Position numbers and translations under genes: made by a program. Positions 1 to 7,543 of a DNA stretch of 64,000 nucleotides are shown one piece after another (the first letter of the stretch is position 1; every line of letters starts with the position of its first letter). Under the pieces are notes generated by a model. It saw only the letters and a list, made by a program, of their open reading frames with translations. It searched no databases and was not told the origin of the DNA. The stretch covers positions 1-64,000 of the forward strand of contig NZ_FQXR01000008.1 of NCBI RefSeq assembly GCF_900130025.1, read 5' to 3'. Source of the DNA: Sporanaerobacter acetigenes DSM 13106. Its GTDB lineage: Bacteria > Bacillota > Clostridia > Tissierellales > Sporanaerobacteraceae.

Positions 1-70
1 TTTTGTGTGAATCGCTTAGTTGGAGCCGTTGGTGCTGTCAGTAAGTTCTTTAAGTTAATAAAATTAAAAT

Positions 71-144
<74 letters not shown>

Positions 145-149
145 TATAA

Positions 150-226
150 GTACCTATAGCTCAACTGGATAGAGTGTCTGACTACGAATCAGGAGGTTCA
201 GGGTTCGAGTCCCTGTAGGTACACCA
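150..226 (+). tRNA. tRNA-Arg (ACG)
   Basis: The acceptor GTACCTA pairs with TAGGTAC, the anticodon loop is CTACGAA (anticodon ACG, normally edited to ICG by TadA), the T-loop is GTTCGAGTC, and CCA is encoded at 224-226. The spacing to tRNA-Cys is five bases and a terminator follows at once. Confidence 0.97.
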
Positions 227-231
227 TATAA

Positions 232-270
232 GACCTTGTAATCTAAATGATTACAAGGTCTTTTATTTAT
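232..270 (+). terminator. Intrinsic terminator of the tRNA pair
   Basis: A perfect 12-bp stem (232-243 with 249-260) with a five-base loop is followed by TTTTATTTATTT. It ends the tRNA-Cys/tRNA-Arg transcript. Confidence 0.92.
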
Positions 271-406
271 TTAACTAACCTTCGTTCCACAATTTTTTTT
301 CATTTTTTTCCGAAATATAATTTAAACAGATGTTATCATAAATGATGGTTGTATGTATAAACAATAAAAATAATATATATATTATTTTTAAAATATTATG
401 AACATA

Positions 407-435
407 TTGACAATTAAAAAAAATATACATATACT
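407..435 (+). promoter_or_regulatory. SigA-type promoter for the secreted protein/lipoprotein pair
   Basis: TTGACA at 407-412 and TATACT at 430-435 are separated by exactly 17 bases, close to the vegetative consensus. The rest of the 227-521 gap is AT-rich sequence in which I see only the tRNA terminator and this promoter. The leader before the first gene is about 80 bases. Confidence 0.75.
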
Positions 436-521
436 TTATATAAAGATGGATAATATTGCATGATTATTTTTTACTAACTCTAATATCACTAAAAATTTTA
501 ATGAGAAAGGGGTAAAAAATT

Positions 522-947
522 ATGAAGAAAAATATAGTGATAGTAATGATTTGTTTGTTGTTACCAATAATGGAGATATGGGGTCATGCAGAAAATATTA
601 ATTCCGATGATATTGAGCTTCAATATCATGCTTCATGTGAAGATTCCCCTGATGGTTTACACCTAATGAGTTTGGTTGGTAGAGGATTTTTATATCAAGA
701 AGATGGAAGTGGCAAAATACAGAAAAAGTTAATTGAAAATGGTAACACTTTTAGGTGTGAATATTGTGGGCATTACCTTATATGTACTGGTAGACCACAA
801 TTAGGATGGTCAGTAGCAGATTATTTAACAGGTGGGGATATGTATTTTAAAGGCATGTTGTATAATAGCATATTTGAATTTAGAACAGATCGTTCTACAA
901 CTTATTATACATCTGACAACACTATAGAAGGATATAGATTTAAATAA
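522..947 (+). CDS. Small secreted protein, function unknown
   Basis: This is a 141-residue protein that I do not recognise. The first 22 or so residues are a typical Sec signal peptide: a Lys-Lys start, a long hydrophobic core and a probable cleavage after HA. No lipobox is visible, so the product is probably released or wall-associated. The mature part has one Cys near residue 39 and a Cys-x-x-Cys pair near residues 79-82 (CEYC) followed by another Cys, which could bind metal or form disulfides. The remainder is rich in Tyr, Gly and Asp. It has a good RBS (GAGAAAGGGG) and lies 28 bases before a lipoprotein gene, probably in one transcript. Homologues may be few. Confidence 0.7.
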   Translation: MKKNIVIVMICLLLPIMEIWGHAENINSDDIELQYHASCEDSPDGLHLMSLVGRGFLYQEDGSGKIQKKLIENGNTFRCEYCGHYLICTGRPQLGWSVADYLTGGDMYFKGMLYNSIFEFRTDRSTTYYTSDNTIEGYRFK

Positions 948-975
948 TAAAAATTCATAATAAGAGGTGTATATT

Positions 976-1509
976 TTGAGAAAAATTAGATATGTTTTAA
1001 TGGTATGCCTAGTAATATCATTAATTTTAGTTGGATGTAAAAGCAATAGTTCACATAAAGAAGAAATGGTAAAAATAGATGCAACTATAGAATCATATTT
1101 TAAAAATTACTATAGCATAGATGATTATAAAATATTAGATAACAATGATGAATCATATAAAAAAGAAATTGATTTAGTCGAGAGCATAAAAGAGTATACT
1201 ACAGAAGAATTTTATGATAAGCTTAAACTAAAAGGAGGAAGTGGAACTGTAGTAGATACAGCAAAAGGTAAAAAAAGAAATATAAAAGTTGAGAACATTG
1301 AATATGAAATAAAAAAACCTGAAGATATTAAGGAATTAAAGGATGAGATAACTTTACAATATACAGCAGACTTTAAATTTTATGATGGGGATAAAGAAGA
1401 TGTGCTTAAAAAAGAAGGCCAAATACGACTTAAAAAAGTTAATGGAGAATGGAAAGTAGATTATGAACCAGGCTATATACCATATTATATGTTTGAAAAA
1501 ATAAAATGA
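976..1509 (+). CDS. Lipoprotein, function unknown
   Basis: This is a 177-residue predicted lipoprotein. I place the start at TTG 976 because AAGAGG at 962-967 lies the right distance upstream; the GTG at 967 falls inside that Shine-Dalgarno site. A basic N-terminus and hydrophobic stretch end in the lipobox LVGC near residue 21, so the mature protein should be anchored to the outer face of the membrane. The rest is charged and Lys/Glu-rich. Its last 60 residues (the IRLKKVNGEWKVDY stretch) resemble the small beta-rich folds of NTF2-like lipoproteins, but this is only an impression. It shares a transcript with the secreted protein upstream and ends at a terminator. Confidence 0.75.
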   Translation: MRKIRYVLMVCLVISLILVGCKSNSSHKEEMVKIDATIESYFKNYYSIDDYKILDNNDESYKKEIDLVESIKEYTTEEFYDKLKLKGGSGTVVDTAKGKKRNIKVENIEYEIKKPEDIKELKDEITLQYTADFKFYDGDKEDVLKKEGQIRLKKVNGEWKVDYEPGYIPYYMFEKIK

Positions 1510-1544
1510 GTATTATGATATTAGGGTTAGTATTGATATATTTT

Positions 1545-1574
1545 AAAGACTATGGGTATAGTCTTTATTTTTTT
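1545..1574 (+). terminator. Intrinsic terminator
   Basis: AAAGACTA at 1545-1552 pairs with TAGTCTTT at 1559-1566 and is followed by ATTTTTTT. It closes the secreted protein/lipoprotein transcript. Confidence 0.85.
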
Positions 1575-1656
1575 AAAATTATATAATATAGATAATAAGC
1601 AAATATAAAGTTTTGTTTCATAATAAAATATAAGTTTAGAAAGGATGTAGTGGTTT

Positions 1657-2199
1657 ATGTATAAAATTGATGAAACTATCATAAAATTAGTGAAAGGTGA
1701 TATAACTAAAATTGAGGTTGATGCTATAGTCAATGCTGCAAATAATACATTACTTGGTGGAGGAGGAGTAGATGGAGCAATTCATAGAAGAGGAGGTTCA
1801 GAGATACTTGAGCAGTGTAAAAAAATTGGAGGGTGTCCTACTGGAGAAGCTAGAATAACAACTGCAGGCAAAATGCCTAGTAAATATGTCATACATACTG
1901 TAGGACCAATTTATAGAGGTGGAAAAAATAGAGAAGAGGAATTGCTTTACAATGCTTATTACAATTCACTTCTTCTTGCAAAAGAGTACAATTTGAAAAC
2001 TATAGCTTTCCCATCAATTTCAACTGGTGCATATGGATACCCTATTGATAGTGCGTCAGATATAGCTATAAAAGCAGTATTAGATTTTATTGAAAAAGAA
2101 AGTTTTATAGAAAAGATTGCATTTGTACTTTTCAATGATTCGGATTATAGAATTTATGAAAACAAATTGAATAAATTGGGATTAGAAGGGAGTTGTTAA
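1657..2199 (+). CDS. Macrodomain protein (probable O-acetyl-ADP-ribose deacetylase)
   Basis: This 180-residue protein is a single macrodomain of the MacroD/YmdB type. Such proteins bind ADP-ribose and remove O-acetyl or protein-linked ADP-ribose. Visible motifs are GDI at 14-16, [18 protein letters not shown] at 26-43 (catalytic loop with the Asn/Asp pair) and the second ligand loop STGAYGYP near 122-129. Length matches stand-alone bacterial members. The ATG follows AGAAAGGATG. The gene stands alone between two terminator-like or spacer regions, so the substrate cannot be guessed from neighbours. Macrodomains also occur as antitoxins to ADP-ribosyl toxins, but no partner toxin is seen beside it. 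Confidence 0.9.
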   Translation: MYKIDETIIKLVKGDITKIEVDAIVNAANNTLLGGGGVDGAIHRRGGSEILEQCKKIGGCPTGEARITTAGKMPSKYVIHTVGPIYRGGKNREEELLYNAYYNSLLLAKEYNLKTIAFPSISTGAYGYPIDSASDIAIKAVLDFIEKESFIEKIAFVLFNDSDYRIYENKLNKLGLEGSC

Positions 2200-2286
2200 T
2201 TTTATGTAAACTTATCTTTACTTATTGACTTTTCATTGGATATAAGATACTATTTTAATGTATTTACTAAAATTTAAATAAAGGAA

Positions 2287-2925
2287 GTGTTTGAAATTTT
2301 CGCAAATACTCATAAAATAATAGCAAACAATATTTATGATAATGTTTATGAAAATTATGATATTAAATTAGATAAAGATAGTTTACTATGGGGTTCAGTA
2401 GCACCAGATGTATTGCCTCAGTTAAAAATTCACAGACACTATCAAAAAGAGAGCTTAGACTATGTAGTAAATGAAATAGTGAAATTAATTTTTTTAGGTA
2501 GATATTTAGATATTAGCAAAGATCCCATTACAATGAAGTATTTCAGCAAAAAAATAGGTATAATTTCACATTTTTTAAGTGACTTTGTATGTCTTCCACA
2601 TGCGGAAAGATGGACTTTTACTGATAGTATGTTTAAACATATATCTTATGAGTCCAAACTTAATGAGTATGCAAGAGAATATAGATTTAAAGAAAATGTT
2701 ATTTTAGTTGATGATATTGATATTTTTCAAGATAAAAAGATAAATCTTAAAAAACTAGCTAAGTTATACATTGAAGATGTAGTTAAAGAATATTCTTTTA
2801 AAAAAGGATTTGAAAGTGATCTTAACTATTCTTTTTCACTATGCCAAAACTTATCTTGTTTTATAATTGATACTATAAATATTTATAGTGAGGCTACAAA
2901 AAGAAAATTTGCATTTGAATTTTAA
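2287..2925 (+). CDS. Zinc-dependent phospholipase C family protein
   Basis: The protein is about 212 residues and resembles the zinc-dependent phospholipase C/S1-P1 nuclease fold common in clostridia (HKIIANN start, WGSVAPDV, HFLSDF). Candidate zinc ligands, numbered from GTG 2287, are His9, Asp41, His49, His51, His95, Asp99 and His118. No signal peptide is visible, unlike secreted toxins, so a cytoplasmic role is likely. The start is unclear. GTG 2287 lies inside the Shine-Dalgarno sequence AAGGAAGTG, and the next in-frame start at the usual distance is ATT 2296. An upstream stop (2275-2277) excludes a longer form. Confidence 0.8.
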   Translation: MFEIFANTHKIIANNIYDNVYENYDIKLDKDSLLWGSVAPDVLPQLKIHRHYQKESLDYVVNEIVKLIFLGRYLDISKDPITMKYFSKKIGIISHFLSDFVCLPHAERWTFTDSMFKHISYESKLNEYAREYRFKENVILVDDIDIFQDKKINLKKLAKLYIEDVVKEYSFKKGFESDLNYSFSLCQNLSCFIIDTINIYSEATKRKFAFEF

Positions 2926-2968
2926 TGTTTTTTGTAAAAATAACACAACTATGACAATTCTTTGACAA

Positions 2969-3058
2969 TTGGATATATAGGGTTGCATAGAGAAATCAAT
3001 AGGCTATGAATGCGAAAACCAAGCGATTAGCTTTTCCTTCTATGTGTAAAATATCCAA
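2969..3058 (+). ncRNA. Possible structured RNA element, class unknown
   Basis: Three nested helices stack in a non-coding gap. TTGGATAT (2969-2976) pairs with ATATCCAA (3051-3058), CATAGA (2986-2991) pairs with TCTATG (3039-3044), and GAAAA (3014-3018) pairs with TTTTC (3032-3036). No U-run follows, so it is not a simple terminator. I could not match it to a known riboswitch consensus on either strand. The neighbouring genes converge here (phospholipase C-like on plus, hydrolase on minus), so it is in a 3' region for both. Confidence 0.3.
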
Positions 3059-3110
3059 GGTACTAAAGATATTGAAATTATCAGCCTTTGAATGAGGAAG
3101 CTAAATACTT

Positions 3111-4004
3111 CTATAATTGGTTGTAGTTCACGAATTCTAATGTTTTATTTAAGATAAATTTTTTAAACCACAAATGAGATGTCATATGTCCTGATGGTAA
3201 TTTATATCTTTTGGGTTTATTCATTTTGTTCCACAAGTCCTTAGATGATTTTTGTGGAATGAAGGGATCAAATATAGCACTAAACATCAATATTTTATTT
3301 GGATTTAAGTCCTTAGCAAATAATGAAGGATCATATCTAAAACAACTGGGTAAATTCTCTAAATCTTCAATGCACGAGAAACTTCTAGCACTTATATCGA
3401 ATTTTTTGTGTAGTTCATGGCATCTTTCTATATTGCAGCTATCTTCATCTTCATATCTAATTCTTAGTACTTTAGTTGCAATACTTTTCCAAGTTATATA
3501 TTCGAAATTTCCACCAGTTACTACAAGTATTCCTTTATCTATACGCTTATCTAATGCCAATGAGATAGTGCTTATCATTCCACCAAAACTAAATCCCATT
3601 ATGTGGATTTTTTTCATGCCGAGATTTTCTAAATAATCTACGCAAGTTAGTGTATCTACTACTGATTGATAAAATCTTTTTTCAATATCTGAAGCTGTAC
3701 CTGATAAAAATGAAATGTTTTCATTTTGTGGCATCCTATCTAAATGATATGGAAGAACTAGCATCATAGTTGTATATCCTGATTTAGATAAATTTATAGG
3801 ATAATATTTTAGGTATTCAAAATTTCTATGACCTAATCCATGGACGAACACTAGGCTTTCATTAGATTTACCTTGAAATAAAAGTGCTTTCCCATTGTCT
3901 ACATTTTTATCATTTGAACTAAAAGCACTATTCCAAGAAATTTCTTTATGATCACATTTATCTATAGTTTCAAAAGTTACATTTTTTCTAGAAATATTAT
4001 ACAA
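3111..4004 (-). CDS. Alpha/beta hydrolase family protein
   Basis: This 297-residue minus-strand protein has the alpha/beta-hydrolase layout. An oxyanion-type HG motif lies near residues 55-56 (FVHGLGH), the nucleophile elbow GFSFGG at 137-142 makes Ser139 the likely nucleophile, an acidic residue sits in the IFDPF stretch, and the late His is in GHMTSH. No signal peptide or membrane segment is present, so it should act in the cytoplasm. The substrate is unknown; esterase, lipase or acyl-peptidase activities are all possible. Its RBS AGAAAGGA reads leftward from about 4021. The gene is transcribed alone, divergent from the ComEC-like lipoprotein. Confidence 0.82.
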   Translation of the reverse strand: MYNISRKNVTFETIDKCDHKEISWNSAFSSNDKNVDNGKALLFQGKSNESLVFVHGLGHRNFEYLKYYPINLSKSGYTTMMLVLPYHLDRMPQNENISFLSGTASDIEKRFYQSVVDTLTCVDYLENLGMKKIHIMGFSFGGMISTISLALDKRIDKGILVVTGGNFEYITWKSIATKVLRIRYEDEDSCNIERCHELHKKFDISARSFSCIEDLENLPSCFRYDPSLFAKDLNPNKILMFSAIFDPFIPQKSSKDLWNKMNKPKRYKLPSGHMTSHLWFKKFILNKTLEFVNYNQL

Positions 4005-4178
4005 TATTATCAGTCCTTTCTTATAGTTATAGGAAAGTTCTAGCTTTTCTTAATGTAAAACTTCCCCAAATGGGTTTCGATAGACTCTCTCGATTGTCAA
4101 AATGTTTTTATTGGAAGTCTTTTTTATTATATAGGGTTATTCTACAAAATCATCAGAAATCCTTTATTGAAAAAGATA

Positions 4179-4207
4179 TTGATTAGTATTGGAATACAAA
4201 ATATAAT
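4179..4207 (+). promoter_or_regulatory. SigA-type promoter for the ComEC-like gene
   Basis: TTGATT at 4179-4184 and a perfect TATAAT at 4202-4207 are spaced by 17 bases, 34 bases before the start codon. Confidence 0.75.
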
Positions 4208-4240
4208 GTACATAGATAGACTAAAATAGGAGGCTAAAAC

Positions 4241-5302
4241 ATGAAAAAAATTAGTAATATCAAATTTATTTTAATTGTTGCAATTTTAGCAGCATTGATA
4301 CTCTCAGCTTGTCAATATGATTTAGAAGATGCTATTAATGATAATTTGGAACAAAAAGGAGATTTAATTGTACATTTTATAGATGTAGGGCAAGGAGATA
4401 GTATATTTATACAATTGCCCAATGGAGAAACATCTTTAATAGATGGTGGAACTAGAGCTAGTGGAGAAAATATTGTAAAATATTTAAAGGAACAGAATGT
4501 AGAGAAAATTGACTATCTTATAGCAACACATCCTCATGAAGATCATATAGGAGGATTGCCTAAAGTAGTTAAAAACTTTGAAATAGGGAAAATATATATG
4601 CCTGATGCAACTGCAAATACTAATATCTTTCAAGAATTGTTGAAGGAAATCAAAAATAAAGATAAGAAGGTTAGTATTGCTAAAGGCGGAGATATAATAT
4701 TAAATGACTCAGGTGTTAAATATGAAATATTGGCACCTAATGGTGAAAAATATGGGGAAACAAACGATTATTCAGTAGTTACTAAATTGACTTATAAAGG
4801 CAATTCTTTTTTATTTACAGGAGATGCTGAAAAAACTAGTGAAAACGAGATGATGGATAAAGGATACAATTTAAAATCAGATGTTTTAAAAATTGGCCAT
4901 CACGGAGGCAGTACTTCTACTTCAAATGAATTTTTGTTAAAGGTAAGTCCAAAATATGGGGTTATCAGCTTAGGTAAGGACAATACATATGGTCATCCTC
5001 ATAAAGAGACTATTGCAAGGCTCAATGAACAAAATGTGACAGTTCTTAGGACTGATGAGCTAGGGACTATAGTTATGAATTCTGATGGAAAAAATATAAA
5101 CGTAAATAAAGAAATAAAAGGAGAAAATACTGAGAGTGAAACACAAAATATAAAAAAATATTATATAGGTAATATAAACACTAAAGTGTATCACTCTCCA
5201 GATTGTAATTATTTGCCTAAAGAAGAAAATCAAATAATATTAAAGTCAAAGAAAGAAGCGGAAGATAAGGGTTTTAGGCCACATGACAAATGTATAAAAT
5301 AA
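4241..5302 (+). CDS. ComEC/Rec2-like metallo-beta-lactamase-fold lipoprotein
   Basis: This 353-residue protein has a signal peptide ending in the lipobox LSAC (Cys24), so it is a lipoprotein facing outward. Residues about 42-290 form the ComEC-type metallo-beta-lactamase domain: IDVGQGDS, the metal site HPHEDHIGG near 97-105, FTGDAE, and GHHGGS. Members without the ComEC channel are thought to be secreted nucleases or phosphodiesterases. The last 45 residues are an Ada-type small domain (HSPDCNYLP ... EAEDKGFRPHDKC). One position that is usually Cys is His here. It is followed 13 bases later by a DUF3006 gene, its usual partner. Confidence 0.87.
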   Translation: MKKISNIKFILIVAILAALILSACQYDLEDAINDNLEQKGDLIVHFIDVGQGDSIFIQLPNGETSLIDGGTRASGENIVKYLKEQNVEKIDYLIATHPHEDHIGGLPKVVKNFEIGKIYMPDATANTNIFQELLKEIKNKDKKVSIAKGGDIILNDSGVKYEILAPNGEKYGETNDYSVVTKLTYKGNSFLFTGDAEKTSENEMMDKGYNLKSDVLKIGHHGGSTSTSNEFLLKVSPKYGVISLGKDNTYGHPHKETIARLNEQNVTVLRTDELGTIVMNSDGKNINVNKEIKGENTESETQNIKKYYIGNINTKVYHSPDCNYLPKEENQIILKSKKEAEDKGFRPHDKCIK

Positions 5303-5315
5303 GGAGGAATACATT

Positions 5316-5525
5316 ATGAAGGGTGTAGTGGATAGAATTGAAGGAGAATATGTTGTTTTAGAAGTAGAAGATAAGATATTAAATTTTAAAATCAATTTAT
5401 TTCCACCTGATATTGAAGAGGGAGATGTAGTTGAAGAAAAGAATGGACAATTTTTTATTTTAAAAGAGGAGACATATATAAGAAAAGAGAGTATTGAAAA
5501 AATGTTTAGAGACTTGCTAGAATGA
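5316..5525 (+). CDS. DUF3006 family protein
   Basis: This 69-residue protein matches DUF3006: a small beta-barrel-like domain (GVVDRIEGEYVVLEVED, then EEGDVVEE) with a charged helical tail. The family has no fixed biochemical role but is repeatedly found beside ComEC-like MBL lipoproteins, as here. It lacks a signal peptide. The RBS AAGGAGG is strong and the gene is almost certainly co-transcribed with its neighbour upstream. Confidence 0.85.
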   Translation: MKGVVDRIEGEYVVLEVEDKILNFKINLFPPDIEEGDVVEEKNGQFFILKEETYIRKESIEKMFRDLLE

Positions 5526-5548
5526 GGTGGTACTAATAAAAAAGACTG

Positions 5549-5577
5549 TTGACAACACTTCAACTATTTAGTACAAT
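5549..5577 (+). promoter_or_regulatory. SigA-type promoter of the asnA T-box leader
   Basis: TTGACA at 5549-5554 and TACAAT at 5572-5577 are 17 bases apart. Transcription should start near 5584, giving a leader of about 290 bases. Confidence 0.82.
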
Positions 5578-5604
5578 ACAGTATAAATCAAATAATTAAA
5601 AACT

Positions 5605-5853
5605 AAGAAGAGAAGATTAGTCTATAAGTGGAGTTGTAGAGAGTCGGTAATGGTGGAAATCCGATACAAAACTATAGCTGAAGAACATCTCTGAGTTTCT
5701 AATCGAAATTTTAAAAAAAGAGTAGGTTTAGACGGTTCTGACCCGTTAAAAATCAGACAGTATCGAGAAATCTGTACTGGTTGAAAGAGTATTGTTAAGC
5801 AAGGTGGTACCACGGAAGATAGCCTTTCGTCCTTTTGGATGAAGGGCTTTTTT
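5605..5853 (+). promoter_or_regulatory. T-box riboswitch, Asn specifier, upstream of asnA
   Basis: The stem I base pairs GATTAG (5615-5620) with CTAATC (5699-5704). It contains the AGAGAG and GGTGGAAATCC elements. The specifier loop reads GAAGAACATC, placing the codon AAC (Asn) at 5684-5686. The T-box sequence AAGGTGGTACCACGG lies at 5801-5815. The terminator stem AGCCTTTCGTCC (5821-5832) pairs with GGATGAAGGGCT (5837-5848) and leads into a T-run. Uncharged tRNA-Asn should stabilise the antiterminator and switch asnA on. Confidence 0.95.
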
Positions 5854-5872
5854 ATTTAAAGGAGGAATTGAA

Positions 5873-6853
5873 ATGAAAAATGTTTTAGATGTAAAAGAAA
5901 CACAAATTGCAATTAAAAAATTGAAAGACTTTTTTGAGAATACTCTGGCAAAAAAATTAAATCTTGTTAGGGTTTCTGCTCCATTATTTGTAAGGCCTGA
6001 ATCAGGATTAAATGATAATTTAAGTGGAAAAGAAGAACCAGTATCATTTACAATGAGAAATTATGAAGAAAAAGTAGAAATAGTTCAATCTCTTGCAAAA
6101 TGGAAGAGAATGGCTCTAAAATGGTATGATTTTAAAGTAGGCGAAGGATTATATACAGATATGAATGCTATACGACCAAGCGAGAAATTGGATAATATAC
6201 ATTCTATATATGTAGATCAATGGGATTGGGAGAAAACTATTTCTAAAAGTGATAGAAATGAAGAATATTTAAAGCGGGTTGTTGAAGATATCTATGAAGT
6301 TTTTTTAGAAACAGAAAAATATATAAATAAATTATATCCATTTTTAACTCATAAACTGCCTGATAAAATTACTTTTATTACATCTCAAGAATTGGAAGAT
6401 ATGTATCCTAAAGAAGATTGTAAAAAGAGGGAACATAATATTTGCAAAGAAAAAGGTGCAGTATTTTTGATGAAGATTGGGGAAAATTTAAAATCCGGTA
6501 AACCTCATGATGGGCGAGCACCGGATTATGATGATTGGGAGTTAAATGGTGATATTTTATTTTGGGATGATGTTTTAAATCAAGCATTGGAATTATCAAG
6601 TATGGGTATTAGAGTTGATAGTATTGCATTGATGAAACAATTGAAATACACAAATTCTGAGGAACGTTTAAAATTAAAATATCATAAATTGTTAGCACAG
6701 GATAAATTACCGTTTTCTATAGGGGGAGGTATTGGACAATCAAGAATTTGCATGTATTTTTTAGAAAAACAACATATTGGAGAAGTACAAGCTTCTGTTT
6801 GGACAGAAGACATTGTAAATAAATGTATAAACGAGAATATATTTTTACTTTAG
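5873..6853 (+). CDS. asnA: Aspartate--ammonia ligase (asparagine synthetase A)
   Basis: AsnA makes free L-asparagine from aspartate, ammonia and ATP in the cytoplasm. The 326-residue length matches the family, which shares the class II aminoacyl-tRNA synthetase core. Visible family stretches include KRMALKWYDF, the GLYTDMNAIRP region, VDQWDWE, and the C-terminal SIGGGIGQSRICM with the motif-3-like arginine. The start is preceded by AAAGGAGG. The gene is controlled by the T-box leader directly upstream, which reads Asn codon AAC, so expression should rise when charged tRNA-Asn is scarce. Confidence 0.96.
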   Translation: MKNVLDVKETQIAIKKLKDFFENTLAKKLNLVRVSAPLFVRPESGLNDNLSGKEEPVSFTMRNYEEKVEIVQSLAKWKRMALKWYDFKVGEGLYTDMNAIRPSEKLDNIHSIYVDQWDWEKTISKSDRNEEYLKRVVEDIYEVFLETEKYINKLYPFLTHKLPDKITFITSQELEDMYPKEDCKKREHNICKEKGAVFLMKIGENLKSGKPHDGRAPDYDDWELNGDILFWDDVLNQALELSSMGIRVDSIALMKQLKYTNSEERLKLKYHKLLAQDKLPFSIGGGIGQSRICMYFLEKQHIGEVQASVWTEDIVNKCINENIFLL

Positions 6854-6903
6854 GCGATATTTGTAGTAAAATGTAATTAAAAAGGTAGGGGGTTAGAACT
6901 GAA

Positions 6904-7338
6904 TTGAAAGGAAAATTGAAAATAGTCTATATGATATTGGGAATAGGAATAGGAATTATTTTAACCAGTTTTGTTTTTGCCATGAAACCAAATGTCAAGT
7001 ACAAAGAATATACAAATGAAGAAATAATGGATAGAGCTAAAGAATTGGGCATGGTATCAGTCAAAGAGAATATAAATGTAGATGATGTTAGAGAGAATCT
7101 CAAAGAGGATATTGAGCTAGAGAACAATAGTGAAATTACTATAAAAATTGGAAACAATGAAACTTTGTCTAAAATAGCGGACGGATTATTTGAAAGTGAA
7201 ATAATAGATGATAAAGGTGAATTTATACAATTTGTTAAAGATAAAGGAATGGAAACTAAACTTAGGCCAGGTACTTATAGTTTGAAAAAGAATATGAGTT
7301 ATACAAGTATTATAAAGATACTTACAAAGACTAAATAG
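6904..7338 (+). CDS. Small membrane protein with MltG/YceG-like N-terminal domain
   Basis: This 144-residue protein starts at TTG 6904 after GTAGGGGG. Residues about 5-26 form one membrane helix. The C-terminal 60 residues (NETLSKIADGLFESEIIDDK, then LRPGTYSLKKNMSY) look like the LysM-like substrate-recognition part of MltG endolytic transglycosylases. The large catalytic domain with its glutamate is absent, since the protein ends there. It may bind nascent glycan without cutting it, or modulate a full MltG encoded elsewhere. It ends inside a terminator stem. The middle (residues 35-75) is charged and may be a linker. Confidence 0.7.
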   Translation: MKGKLKIVYMILGIGIGIILTSFVFAMKPNVKYKEYTNEEIMDRAKELGMVSVKENINVDDVRENLKEDIELENNSEITIKIGNNETLSKIADGLFESEIIDDKGEFIQFVKDKGMETKLRPGTYSLKKNMSYTSIIKILTKTK

Positions 7339-7367
7339 GAATATTATATTTTTCCTATTTAGTTTTT
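7330..7367 (+). terminator. Intrinsic terminator
   Basis: ACTAAATAGGA (7330-7340) pairs perfectly with TCCTATTTAGT (7353-7363), followed by TTTTT. The 5' arm contains the stop codon of the preceding gene. Confidence 0.9.
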
Positions 7368-7543
7368 TGTTTGATAAATTTCTACAAACTTTGTTTTTTT
7401 AAATAAAAAAATTATGTTTTTTTACCAATTTCGAAAATTATGTAGTATAATAATATGTACGTTAAAAAAGATATTTATTTAACTGAAAAAAGGGGTTTAA
7501 ACTCTCGTTTTTTTGGCAACAATTGCTAGGGGAGGGATATTTT

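Noticed and set aside
1-70. Open reading frame 1 reads from base 1 through tRNA-Cys to a stop near 157
   Set aside because: It runs across a real tRNA gene, has no start in view and no recognisable protein signature. I could not assign bases 1-70 to any gene.
2941-3110. Match of the 2969-3058 fold to a known riboswitch class
   Set aside because: No conserved aptamer core could be aligned by eye on either strand, so no class is claimed.
3211-3636. 141-codon plus-strand ORF
   Set aside because: It is antisense to the alpha/beta hydrolase, has no RBS and no domain, and the minus-strand frame carries the catalytic motifs.
7446-7451. TATAAT before the unknown gene at 7544
   Set aside because: No convincing -35 hexamer at 16-18 bases, so I did not list a promoter feature.
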